Of a stretch of DNA of 64,000 nucleotides, positions 34,811 through 44,991 are shown piece by piece; position 1 is the first letter of the stretch, and every line of letters begins with the position of its first letter. The stretch is from Zhengitettix transpicula. Lineage: Eukaryota > Arthropoda > Insecta > Orthoptera > Tetrigidae. Position numbers and translations under genes: made by a program. The DNA is taken from contig CM073591.1 of assembly GCA_037074705.1 (NCBI GenBank), forward strand, positions 130,827,032 to 130,891,031. The letters run 5' to 3'. The notes under the pieces are model-generated. The model did no database searches and had not been told where the DNA came from. It worked only from the letters and a program-made list of their open reading frames with translations.

Positions 34811-35059
34811 TGATAATTTTACGATCAGAAGATCGATGTTACTGACAAATATATGTTTATGAATTATTAAAAAGATTATTATGTAATACAATCGAAGTCT
34901 TTCAATTTAAATTTAGAGTAAATATCCATGTATAAAATTGAAATAGGAAAATTATATAAAATGTTTATTCGATTCCTTGATGCTATTGCAAAAAAAATGC
35001 AAAATATAAGTAAAACAGGAATTTTTGATATAGGGAAATTATTAAATGTGTTGTTCGAC
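34811..35059. other. AT-rich spacer
   Basis: Nothing recognised. Confidence 0.3.
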
Positions 35060-35410
35060 GCCGTCATTCTCTTTCGCGCAAACTCTAAGTAATACAGGCA
35101 TTTATTGCAAGTGTTTTCTGCCTGCCTGTTCTTGGGGTCCTGCACCCTTCGGACGAGCAATCGGCTCGAATATTAATGGCGAATTCTCGTGCAGGACGGG
35201 AGCTCGCTAATGGCTTGCCGTTTTTCTGTAAGTCTCCATTTCCTGACAGCAGGATATGCTAACGCAATACTGCACAGGAAACTTACTGTAAGATGCGGGC
35301 GGATATTGGCGCTGATTCGCAGCACCCCTCGCCGGTAACTAGGCGGCTTCAGTCGATAACCAACCCCAACAACTTGCTTTGGCGACACCACCCTCAGTCG
35401 TGAAAATTTG
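35060..35410. promoter_or_regulatory. GC-richer island, candidate regulatory element
   Basis: Complex sequence with several CpGs (for example CGGGCGGATATTGGCGC at about 35298) set in AT-rich DNA. A minus frame of 85 residues (35173-35430) has no motif. No repeat relationship was seen. Confidence 0.25.
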
Positions 35411-35668
35411 CACTTAGTGAGATTCAACATGCTATATTTTTTCCGAGATTAAATTTTTTATCGTCTTCAAATAAAATTATTGTATTATTTAAAATAAAAT
35501 TGACATAGAAAATACAGGCTACTTATCAACTTCATTCTCACTATATCTTATCAAGAAATAGCTCCAAGGGTGGTTTGAAAACTTATTTCCGGAAATAAAT
35601 CATGAAGTCACCTATTCAAAATGTTACATCGAACCACTTAAAAGCTCAGTTATGCTTTTACCTTATTA

Positions 35669-35800
35669 TCAGTAGTGATTAATGTAAGCCCTGAAGTGTT
35701 TTAATAAAAATACTAGGTTCATCAATGGGGTAAACTTTTCTGCAAAATTCACCTTCGCCGTCGTTGGAACACGTATGGGCGAAGACAATTCCGATCAATT
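35669..35800 (-). repeat. Single-arm copy of the 34.4-kb fold-back family
   Basis: TCAGTAGTGATTAATG (35669-35684) differs by one base from the terminal repeat of the 34363-34810 element. The next ~95 bp (CCTGAAGTGTTTTAAT, GGGGTAAAC, TGCAAAATTCA, GCCGTCGT) follow the same order as its left arm. The other arm is absent. Confidence 0.55.
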
Positions 35801-37299
35801 GATCCTATAAACTCCTATCAGTGCCGTCAAATCATATATGATGATATAGCGTATCTTAAACAGAAAACAACGAAACGTAACAATGGACACAATGGACCAC
35901 AAAATGAGTGATGGCATCACGTATTGTACTTTATGTCTTTATGTCTTACAATTCCTACGAGTTTAATTCTGGTGAATTGCCACTGACACCATTTCTCTCT
36001 CTCTCTCTTCGGCAAGAGAAATACCTTGCCTTACGCACTAGTATGTTTTTGGACAATCTAATTAAAAATAATTATATTTAATATAAAATTTCCAAGACCA
36101 CGCAAATAATTTTTTCTTAAAGAATGACACAATTAGAGGTAATGCAGAATTTTGTTTATTGTGGAAAATCTGAAAGCATGTTGCCAAAATTATTTCTTAT
36201 ATTTTTTTTATATTTTAGATCTGGAAGTAATTTATTTGTAGTAACTTGCCAGCAGTTCTTAGGACGCCTTTATTTCTTAGAGCGGAATATTCCGCGGTTA
36301 GTGACAGGTGAAAATCAACACGTAAATATTACTAAGTGACAGGTAATAATTGGCAGTTAACCGTGGATTATTCTACTTACAGACGGAAATGGGTTACCTG
36401 TACCTACTTCCTTACAACCATCCTCGTAAATTAATGTGTTGCCCAAGGATGTAAGGCAATTTATTCAGTTGCAAGGAATCGTTTCAATAGTTCTTACAGA
36501 TAGCATATCTCTGTTTCAAATAAAATTCATATTTTCACTCATCAATATATTAAGGATTGCTGATTAGTTCGTATTTCATGCAACTTGACTGTTATATACG
36601 CACTGTTTCTGAAATTCAAAGTCCAGTTTGCTCATTTAATTGCACAATAAAATCATTATATTAGTGTGACAGTACAATTTAAGTTGTAAAAAAAATAAAG
36701 AAATATATTACGTATTTTGTAATTTATATGCAATTTGTATCTATACATTTCGCAAAATACGAAACTGTATTTAAGTGATAGAATAATATTGTTTATTATT
36801 TACGGAAATATTGTCTTTCAATTATAATCCGACAGCAAAAAGGGGAATTTTTTTTACAAATAATAAGTCGTAGAACGGTTAATATTCCAAAAATATGGCG
36901 TGTATATATATTTAATTTCCAACTTGAATGAAACGTCTGTACAATATATACAGAATCGAGGAATAAAATATTTTTGGATGAATATCACTTACGTAAATGA
37001 AAAATGTTCTTAAATTACGTACACATGACTTCAAAAAAAGCAGAATTGATTTTCCCAGATTTTCCTGTCGCAACTGTTTTGCACATGGTCTCAAAGTTTT
37101 GACATGTTTCAACGAGTTCGTTTGTTTCCATGAACAATAATTTCGAGAAGAAAGTAAAACAAACTTAACTCGATGTACTTCTCCAAACCGTATCCAAGTA
37201 ACCAATATTCTTATAAGTATCTATATTTATGTTCAATATTGAAGAAAAATAAAATGTACTTTAATTAACTTTCTGGAAATTGATTTAAATTTTTCTTTA
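35801..37299. other. AT-rich intergenic DNA with a 14-bp palindrome
   Basis: GCGGAATATTCCGC at 36282-36295 is a perfect palindrome, and weaker pairing (CGCGGTTA with TAACCGTGG near 36360) suggests a larger imperfect hairpin. A short TC-repeat lies at about 35995-36008. No gene recognised. Confidence 0.35.
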
Positions 37300-37562
37300 T
37301 ATATATAAAGTCGAAGGGGAATCGAAATCAGTGTCACGCGACTCATCTTTTATTCGGGAAGGCACGTGACGATTGTGCCGATTTTTCCTCGAGTCGGGTA
37401 CTCACGTCCGCTGCCAATATTTAATAATTAGATAAGTAAGCAGGCCTGGCTATGAATTTATGTCTTGATACCATCCCTTGACATCGGGAAACCAAACCGG
37501 ATAGCCAGAAGGTGTTTCGAGCCCCAATCCTTTGATACATGATCCCGCTAAACAAGCCACTG
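37300..37562 (-). repeat. Possible tRNA-derived SINE, minus strand
   Basis: Read on the minus strand, an A-box-like TGGCTTGTTTAGCG (37559-37546) is followed about 25 bases later by GGGGCTCGAAAC (37525-37514), a B-box-like segment at tRNA-like spacing. The downstream ~200 bp ends without a clear A-tail. Only one copy is in the window, so the call rests on promoter-like boxes alone. Confidence 0.35.
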
Positions 37563-37879
37563 TGTCGAAAAATGCAAACTTATTATTAATAAATTATGAT
37601 AATTTTTATTATTGAAGGTTTTTTATGAGAATATGATTTAGTAAAATACAGGACACGGCCACACGTCGTGTTGCTGTAGTAAGTAGATGTTTAAGGGTTT
37701 GAGAATGTTCCATTGAGTGATGTACCATGGTAAAACACGAAACAAAATTGTAAGTTTCTAATTCAGTCATCTAAAATTCACTTCAGTGTAACATGTTGAT
37801 TTAGAAAAACCTGTAAGGGTTTGAAGCAACAGAAAACTTGATTGCGGGTAATGTACACAAGCATAAGAGAACCGAACTG
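37563..37879. other. AT-rich spacer
   Basis: Nothing recognised. Confidence 0.3.
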
Positions 37880-38130
37880 AGGCTGATGACTTTTAATTAT
37901 GGATGCAGCCGGTGACGTCAATTTGGAGATGTGGGCCGCCCCCGTTGGCATGGGTATGGGTACGGTCAAGTCTGCGGAGGGGAACCCCCGTGGCTAACCT
38001 GTCTGCTCCTTCTTGAGTTATGATCGGCGCGACCTTGCGCAGGTTATTAAGTCCGAAGCATCCCCCTAGGTCTGTTCTGACGGACCGGGCAATAAACATC
38101 TGCCTCGAGGGATAATGGGCCATCTGGGGA
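37880..38130. promoter_or_regulatory. GC-rich island
   Basis: A sharp GC rise, with GTGACGTCA at 37912-37920 containing a perfect palindromic CRE, and dense C/G runs (GGGCCGCCCCCGTTGGC). Overlapping minus frames of 63 and 86 residues have no recognised motif. Confidence 0.3.
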
Positions 38131-39029
38131 AAATGCGAAATGATGAGAAACACTTACGTCTAAGCAGAAGACGATTACGTTTAAGTATTACGGTTTGAGC
38201 TCGAAGGGATTTATTTTATATATTAAAAAAATTTGAAAGTAGCCAGTTGTCACTCGTCTATGTTTTTTCCTCATTGTTACATACCAGAAATATACGCTGC
38301 TACGAAATCCTGTCTCGTCTAGATATGTATTGGAAGACACTGATTTCCATAACATCACTACGTGGACACTATAATGATGATAACCCACGGAGATCTTGAA
38401 CTTTTTGTTCAAAACTTTAATGAAGCATTATTAAAAGTTCTTCGATTTGTATAAAAATGACGCTGTAAAGGGGAGCGACTGTGACTTCTCCTAGTCACCG
38501 TGCAGATAGAAGGATAAGGAAGAGGCATTGCTGATTGCAATCAGGAGGTTGACACACTACTGTTTTTCTATTCTGGAGGACTTGATTGTTCAAGCAAGAA
38601 AAATTATGTTACAATTTCAACGACACCGATAAGAGATAGTTTGAAATTCATTATCGAGCTTGACGACATTGCAGGAGGTGGAGTGGTTAGGGAAGAAGAT
38701 CGAACATTGAGGTCGGCTTATTCGTTCGAGTTGTTAATAAATTCGAGCTGGTTAAGGCCATTAAAGAATTGTTAAAGTTTTTATTTATTTATCAATTGTT
38801 TTTAGTCGCGTCAACATAAAAGTCATTGGTGACATTCCATTAATACTGTTTGATTAAATTACATATTATTCTTATCCTAAGATTTATCGTCTAATTAGAA
38901 TACTTTTTGAATGCCCATTTCCTTACTAAATGTTAACATTTCTTGAAAATATATTGTGGCATTAGGAAGTATCGTATAACGGCGAGGAGATATTGAAATA
39001 TTATTTTGAGAGTAGAAAAATTGACAGTT
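38131..39029. other. Intergenic DNA, nothing recognised
   Basis: Balanced-composition patch at 38460-38720 without open frames; the rest is AT-rich. Confidence 0.3.
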
Positions 39030-39260
39030 TGCAGCGTCATTGTCTCGCATCACAAAGGTCTCGGGTTCAGATCCCAGCAAGGTTCAGGTTGTGTCTGTCT
39101 ATATTCGAAGGAATTCTCGTTTGAAAGAAGTTTCCTACACATTGACTCATAGAATAATGAAAATTATGATTATCATTGTGGTCGAGCGACGAATAACAAG
39201 TAACCAATAAATGTCGCAGAAATTTGTAACAAGACTCCAGAAAAATATGTGATCCTAATT
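39030..39260 (+). repeat. Possible tRNA-derived SINE, plus strand
   Basis: GTCTCGCATCACAAAGGTCT followed by CGGGTTCAGATCCC resembles the 3' half of a tRNA, with B-box-like GGTTCAGATCC at 39064-39074. A weak A-box-like TTTGCAGCGTC precedes it at about 39027. A unique body of about 180 bp follows. No second copy was seen, so this remains tentative. Confidence 0.35.
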
Positions 39261-39310
39261 GTGACACATACTATTTAACATAATCTCACAATTTTCATTT
39301 AATTAATAAA

Positions 39311-39442
39311 CAGAAAAAAAGTGCATTACTCAACCAAAACAAAAAATTATTACAATACGGCAAGTTTGGAGTTCCAAAATTGTGAACCAAATTTTTTATT
39401 TTAATGATTTTTGTTTTGGTTGATTAAGACGCACATTTTCTG
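39311..39442. repeat. Short imperfect inverted repeat (MITE-like)
   Basis: The left arm (39311-39352, containing CTCAACCAAAACAAAAA) pairs with the right arm (39404-39442, complement containing ATCAACCAAAACAAAAA). The centre holds TTTGG/CCAAA. Length and structure fit a small MITE, but no target duplication was identified. Confidence 0.45.
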
Positions 39443-40119
39443 AAAAATTGGCTGCTTTTCCGTTTATTCATAATAAATAATAATGGGTATTGTAATTACT
39501 ATCAATTTTTTTATTTAAATATTTAACGATTGCGTGATAAATAAACCGATAAATGTCGTATAAATGTAGACAATAAATCTCACAATACAATGTCACTTAA
39601 ATTGAAAGTAGTGTTTCTATTTCAATACATTTTTCATCTAATGGGCTTGTGCAAAGCGTGAAGTCTGACTACGGTTTAATGAAGTACTTTTGTAGCTGTC
39701 ATCTTAATTACGTACATCAATGTGGCGTCATCAGCTGAGGGTATGGTTTTTTTATATTACTTTGGAGTACTTTCTTAGCGTTCGTCTTAATGAATTATCC
39801 AAGTTGCTACTTTATTTGCAGAAAATATGAATCCTTAATTACAATTATAGGTGCTGTTCTAGTAAAATTCTATAATCTGGAATTAAACTCTTCCACATTT
39901 AAAATCTGTTTACATTCCTTTCATCAGGGACACGCAACTTGTATGCCATAGATCTAAAACTACTGGCCTGTGAGGACTCTCAAACTTGAGATACAGAACG
40001 ATTCTACAGAGGATTTTTAATCTCTTCATTCTGCAGAGATTTTTCAATGTTGACGCAAATTGAAAATATTTGATAACTGCTTTTTCCCAGAGAAATGCAC
40101 ATTAAAGGATATGAGTGAG
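39443..40119. other. AT-rich intergenic DNA
   Basis: Nothing recognised. Confidence 0.35.
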
Positions 40120-40400
40120 AAGCTCACGCTAATTGCACGACGCGGCGCAGCGCGGCGCCCCACGACGCGTGATTGACGCTGCGTGCCGAGAGCACGTAGC
40201 ACGTAGCACGTGGCGCCGTTCTCAAGCGTGCTTTGGCGATGCTATCGCCGCCGTCTGACAGGAAACTCCTTCGTGTTTTCTCGCCGCCAGCCCTTCGTGA
40301 CGAATGGGCACCTGCACCTGCACATGTGATGTGATCCCTGTCCTGAGAACTGCTCGTGCGGCGTTTACAATTTAACTCCGCGTTGTCGACGACAATCAAC
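40120..40400. promoter_or_regulatory. CpG-rich island with triple E-box and AGCACGT triplet
   Basis: Strongly CpG-rich start (GCGGCGCAGCGCGGCGCCCC). AGCACGT is repeated three times head to tail at 40191-40211. Three adjacent E-box hexamers, CACCTG, CACCTG and CACATG, run without gaps from 40309 to 40326; such sites bind bHLH and Snail-type factors. The overlapping minus frame (40124-40492, 122 residues) has no recognised domain. The island could be a promoter, enhancer or short exon. Confidence 0.35.
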
Positions 40401-41231
40401 AAATGCAAAATATTTGCTAAAACATGATTGACAGCTAGATACGATTTAGATTGATTGATTATGTGAGTTCCAGTCTGAAAAGCACAAGTCATTTACAGTT
40501 GTGATTCACTCAGCAACATATTGTTAATTGTTCATATTATCAAATTTGAACATAAAAATGTTACTTAAGTAGAACTTTCACATAAATAGAAAACAACGTA
40601 CACTGTTCTTACATTTGATGCTACACTTTGCTTTTCATTTAGAAATTATTTCCAGAAAATCACGTCTCCTGCCATATGTGCAACAAGGCAAAAAGAAAAT
40701 GAAAATACACATTGAAGCTGAAAAAAATATTCCCTGACGAAGTATTTCTCTTAGCATTTGTTGTGACAAATTATTGAGTCCAGAAGTAACTTTGTATAAT
40801 TTACCGCACAACAGAAAACCTTAAACTTTTTACAAGTCCATTACAGTTATTCGTATATCTAGCATCTGCAAGAAGCCTGTTACTCTTTATATTTGATTAG
40901 TGAACCCTAAGATTCTTACCAGTTCTACTTTAAAATTTCAAGTGTTTTATGCGAATGTTATTTTTTGTCTGGCGATGAATCTGAAAAATTCTGCGCGTCA
41001 CACGTATGCATTAAGCTCTGTAAGTGATATTTTTGGTCGATTACTGGTGCTTCTACGGTTCCGTCTCTATCAGGCAGTACGTGAACTTCAATGACGGACT
41101 TGACGTCGGCTATGAATATGTTTCTCAACTACATATATCTTTATAGCCCTCAGCGGAGCCTTAGCGCTATCTGTCGCAAGCATTTCGACTCGTGCTGAAC
41201 ATATGCATTACACTAGACCTTCCAATTCCAT
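40401..41231. other. AT-rich intergenic DNA
   Basis: Nothing recognised; one 64-residue frame (40900-41094) without motif. Confidence 0.35.
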
Positions 41232-41563
41232 TACACTGGAGATCCACCACGTGGAGAAAACAATCATGTAGCCTGTAACTGTGAAGAAAAAGCTGGCCCA
41301 CAGGAAAACGTCACTCCCTCATCGGAACGACGTGGGACAAGGACCGAGAGCTCGACTTGCCAGATTCAGGTTTCTCTAGGGGTTTACCTGGATCACATTT
41401 AGACAAATGAATGGTATGCACCTTAAAATAGGTGCAGGGGCTACCAAGTAAACCTTAGATACCTTGTTTTCCTTTCCGCATATCCCCTTTCTATCCCTTC
41501 GTTTACAATTATAAAAATATTTCCACAATGCGGATGACACTCACGTAGATTTTTTCCTAAATA
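41232..41563 (+). mobile_element. Family A, two degenerate partial copies in tandem
   Basis: 41232-41290 matches the last part of family A (CACCACGTGGA, then ATCATGTAGCCTGTAAC and an A-rich stretch). From about 41305 a second, longer piece begins in mid-element (CCCTCATCGGAACGACG) and runs to a 3' end at 41563. Both are strongly diverged. Side-by-side copies also occur at 8890-9723. Confidence 0.6.
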
Positions 41564-42465
41564 GAAAACAAAAACATATGTATACAGATTGAATTTTTAA
41601 TAGATACATATTTGTAGCCTAAGGCTTAAAGTTTAAAAACAGAGTAGATTTTCAAAACAGATTTTTTAATTGAAAGCATTTTAAATAAACCAGGACTTAC
41701 CATGAAGAATCGCGGCCTGATCAACGAGGAAACATCTTGAGACAAAATAGTATACGTTGAAATACTTTATATAATTGTTGTACAGAGTCGAACAAGGTTT
41801 TTAATACAATAAAACTATGATCCTCCATCTGAGATTAAATAGCGAACGTCCCGACATCCGTTTGGTACTGCTTGGAACGAGATTTCTGTTCGCTTTACAG
41901 AAAAATAGCCAAACGACTTTTCCTTGACTTTTAATTGTCGCCCTCCATTTTAACATTAAAACTCAGTCTAACTGTTTCTTACGGGCATGATATTTATAGT
42001 CAAAAGCAGCTGTGTATTAATTTTATAGAAAGAGCCACAAAGTAATAAAACGTATTAAATTAAAAATTCGATTCTGGAACAATGATTTATCACAGTAAAA
42101 AATCGATCCAAGTACGATTCTATTAATAGTATACATTGTAGACAAACATTTGTGTCGAATGCTAACACTGACGTGGACAGTGGTTTTATTTCCGTACGCA
42201 GAAGGAGTAACCGACTACATGTCAGTTAAGCCAATATCCGACCGAGAGATGCCAGAATTTTGATCACATCGTTTAGCTTTTAAGGATTACTTCTAGAAGA
42301 GTAATGAAAAAAAAATTTATAATTCTTTTTTCGAACCAGGACACTTGAGCAGAACACTTCAAGTTTTCGAAGAGGCCATATAATACTTCGTCAACAGATT
42401 CCGCAAACCACTTAAATAATTAATAAATAAGAAATTCAGCCAATCTGAAATAAAAATATTATATA
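41564..42465. other. AT-rich intergenic DNA
   Basis: Nothing recognised. Confidence 0.4.
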
Positions 42466-42843
42466 AATTAATTAAACCAAGAAATTATTTCAATACAACG
42501 TTTAGTTCACAATTTTGGGACTTCTTCGGGTAATCAGATAATATACAGTTTTTTAATGTCTGCATATAGGTGCTAAATTAGATTAAACATAAATTTAGAG
42601 TCATGCTCTGAGTCCTTTGACAGTTGTAACTTAAAATCTAATATTTTCTAATTTTTCGGTTACAAAACAAGAGTATAATATTTTCGGTTACGACTGACAA
42701 ATGACGAAGTCCATTAGTCTAATTTAATATTTCTTCTAATTTAGCATATACATGCATATATTCTAAACTGTATGTTACCTGAAGAAGTCCGAAAATTATG
42801 GACGAAATATTGTGTTGAAATGATTTATTGGTTTAATTAGTTA
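42466..42843. mobile_element. 378-bp fold-back element with a near-canonical hammerhead core
   Basis: The arms (42466-42535 and 42772-42843) are inverted, ending in AATTAAACCAA/TTGGTTTAATT. In the right arm, plus strand, CTGAAGA (42779-42785) is followed by one A, GTCC (42787-42790), a 9-nt loop, GGAC (42800-42803) and GAAA (42804-42807). This is the invariant core order of a hammerhead ribozyme with one extra base. The left arm, read on the minus strand, carries the same region with substitutions that break the core (CCGAAGA; GTCCC/GTGAAC; TAAAC). Structure and core are as in Penelope-like terminal repeats; no reverse transcriptase is present. Confidence 0.65.
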
Positions 42844-43009
42844 ATATTTTTCTGACATATTTACTGTATTGTTAATTTATTTATTAAATAATAACTGTCA
42901 GATTATATTAAACACTATAATAATGGTTACAAAACTTGAAAAATTACTCCTCTTGTAATTCAAATAAAATTGTTAAAATCCTTGGAGCATAACGTTTTTT
43001 GTCTGACTT

Positions 43010-43480
43010 GATTTTTCGGGAATTGAAGATTCGAGCGGCGGAGCAGCTTCAGATAAATAGCAAGAGCAGTACATAGCACGTAATGACATGAGTGTAAATC
43101 GAGAGGCACTAATTAGAGCTAGTGATGCTGTAACTGGCGAGTGACAGACCGTAAGTGTAATATCTGGGCAGGAATGTGCGGGAGATGAATAACTTGGCCG
43201 CAGTGTCACAACACGGTGACTCGGCCGTCCTTTATTAATAACGCAAGGTCAAGAATCCCGGCGATACATCACCGTTGCAGCCCCGCGCTTGTAATTATGT
43301 TTATAGTAATTATCATAATGAGCTGTACCAGCAGGAGGAGATTGATGGTCGCCGGGCTGTCAATCACGTGACTATTGACAAATGCCCGGCAATTTGTTGG
43401 CCGTCGCAGGGCTACCGGAGCTGGTCTGGCGTGGCGGGAGACCGATACAATCAAGAGTCTCCGTCAATGACGTCGCCTTA
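43010..43480. promoter_or_regulatory. Candidate enhancer: clustered homeodomain, E-box and CRE-like motifs
   Basis: Within a GC-richer block lie TAATTA at 43292-43297 and 43307-43312, TGTCAATCA (43358-43366, a TALE/Exd-type site) overlapping the E-box CACGTG (43365-43370), and TGACGTC (43468-43474). The overlapping minus frame 42973-43209 and the frames at 43269-43505 look incidental. The motif density suggests a developmental enhancer, but without conservation data this is inference. Confidence 0.35.
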
Positions 43481-43649
43481 CGATTCGTTACAACAATTAT
43501 CATAGATTTCGAATAACTTGTCGGCCATTGTTACTACAGATGTACGGGGAACACTCAGGTGAATTATTTAGTAGGCGTGCGGGGGAACGAAGAAAAATTC
43601 CATGTAGGTAGTGAACATACTCAAAACAAAAACTCGGAAACGTTATACA

Positions 43650-44292
43650 TATAAAGATTACTTTCAAGAGACTAAATTACGACACTAAGTATTGCTGACG
43701 ATATTATCATTTTATCAGAGTCTGCAAAGAATAAGAAGACTTATTAAGAGACTTGAAAAAAATTCTTGAAAACCGAATACAATACACTCATTCATAGAAA
43801 CGAAACAAATGTGTTGGACTGTAGTCAGGAGAAGAGTGATGGTGCAAATGGGTTTGGCCGTAGTAGATCGATTTTGTTATTTGGACTGTAAAATAGTGAT
43901 GTAGAAGCAGAGTAGTTGTAAAAATTCGGATTACGCTAGCTACAAAATCGTTCGCTATAAAGAGGAATTTTAACATATCAGTTTGGATACTGGGATATCA
44001 TATCTAAAAGTGTTTATCTCGAGTGTGGCGCTGTATAGAAAGGAATCTTGGACAATCCTGAGTGCAGAACTGAAAAGAATAGAAGCCTTTGAAATGTGGT
44101 GCTATAGAAGAATGCTGAACGCTAGATCGATGGGGCTGGTAGGTCACATTTTGGGGTACAAAGGGCTCGGGAAATTAGTATTAGAGGGAAGTGAGTGGAG
44201 TATGAATACAAGAGGAAGGCCATGGTTAGAATATTTTAGGGGAATTATGTTGGATATGGGATGCAATAGTTATACACAGATTAAAAGATTTT
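43650..44292 (+). pseudogene. LINE reverse transcriptase (RTE/Jockey-like C-terminal half), outer element of a nest
   Basis: The RT active-site region reads IADDIIILSESAKNKK from 43691 (Tyr of YADD replaced by Ile). Frameshifted pieces follow (VEAEVVVKIRITLATKSF near 43900), then a clean frame from 43983 with VALYRKESWTILSAELKRIE, then AFEMWCYRRML. A deletion joins MLNARS to MGLVGHILGYKGLGKLVLEG. The frame reaches CNSYTQIKRF, where another LINE is inserted; it resumes at 44949. Several frameshifts make it inactive. Confidence 0.75.
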
Positions 44293-44948
44293 TTTCGAAT
44301 TAGAGAGAATTTATTGAAAATACAAGAAAACGGAAACCGGATCACTATAGCCTGGCTACCGGCGCATAAAGACATAGTAGGGCACGACAGGGCAGATCTC
44401 CTAGCGAAGATGGAAGCTGATCATCAAGGAAGATCCAGCAACCTGCCACTCTGCACCAGCAGAGACTGCAGAGTAGGGTTCTACAAGGGACTGGAGGAAA
44501 AGTGGAGTAGACCTGTGAAACCAGAGGAATGCGGAGTCATCTTCAGAAATGTCAGCAGCATCAGAGAAATATCGAAACCGAAAGAACTATATCGAAGGCA
44601 GCAGGTTGTTGTAACCAGAATAAGAACATTGCACTCCAGTTTCACTCAGTCATTCTTGATTTCCAGATCTCCGCAGCAGGTATGCAGCTCATGCAAGGAG
44701 CACACAACAATTCCTCATGTCCTCTTTGACTGCCCCAAATATAGCGAGATAAGAAGATGAACCATAGCCGCCCATTCAGTGATGGAGATTTGCAACTCAT
44801 CAGCAGCAATAAACAACCTCATAGACTTTACGATGAAAACTGAGTTGTATAAAGTAATTTAATTGTTATACAAATGTAGAACTTAACAGATGTAAGTCGC
44901 TAATGACCATAAGGATAATGCGACTTTAAACTGTAATTAAAAAAAAAG
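44293..44948 (+). pseudogene. LINE ORF2 end with RNase H and zinc knuckle, inserted in the LINE around it
   Basis: The frame from 44314 gives WLPAHKDIVGHDRADLLAK, matching the RNase H C-terminal block W.P.H..I.G.....AD..AK of I/R1/LOA/Jockey-type elements. A CX2CX7HX4C knuckle (CSSC...HVLFDC) follows at about 44689-44739. A TGA at 44758-44760 interrupts; reading through, the frame continues 33 more residues to TAA at 44860-44862. The 3' UTR contains GTCGCTAATGACC and an A-tail at about 44939-44948. The copy is truncated at its 5' end inside RNase H. AAGATTTT at 44285-44292 and 44949-44956 is the likely target duplication. Confidence 0.8.
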
Positions 44949-44991
44949 AAGATTTTCAGGGACAGCTGATTCAAACCAGTCTGTGGACTGA
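44949..44991 (+). pseudogene. C-terminal end of the outer LINE, after the nested insertion
   Basis: Directly after the second AAGATTTT the frame continues FSGTADSNQSVD and stops at TGA 44989-44991. If the inner LINE and one target copy are removed this is in phase with SYTQIKR at 44270-44288, and NQSVD is a common ending of this LINE group. This short piece therefore belongs to 43650-44292. Confidence 0.7.

Noticed and set aside
36282..36295. Heat-shock element
   Set aside because: Only one inverted GAA/TTC pair; no third properly spaced unit.
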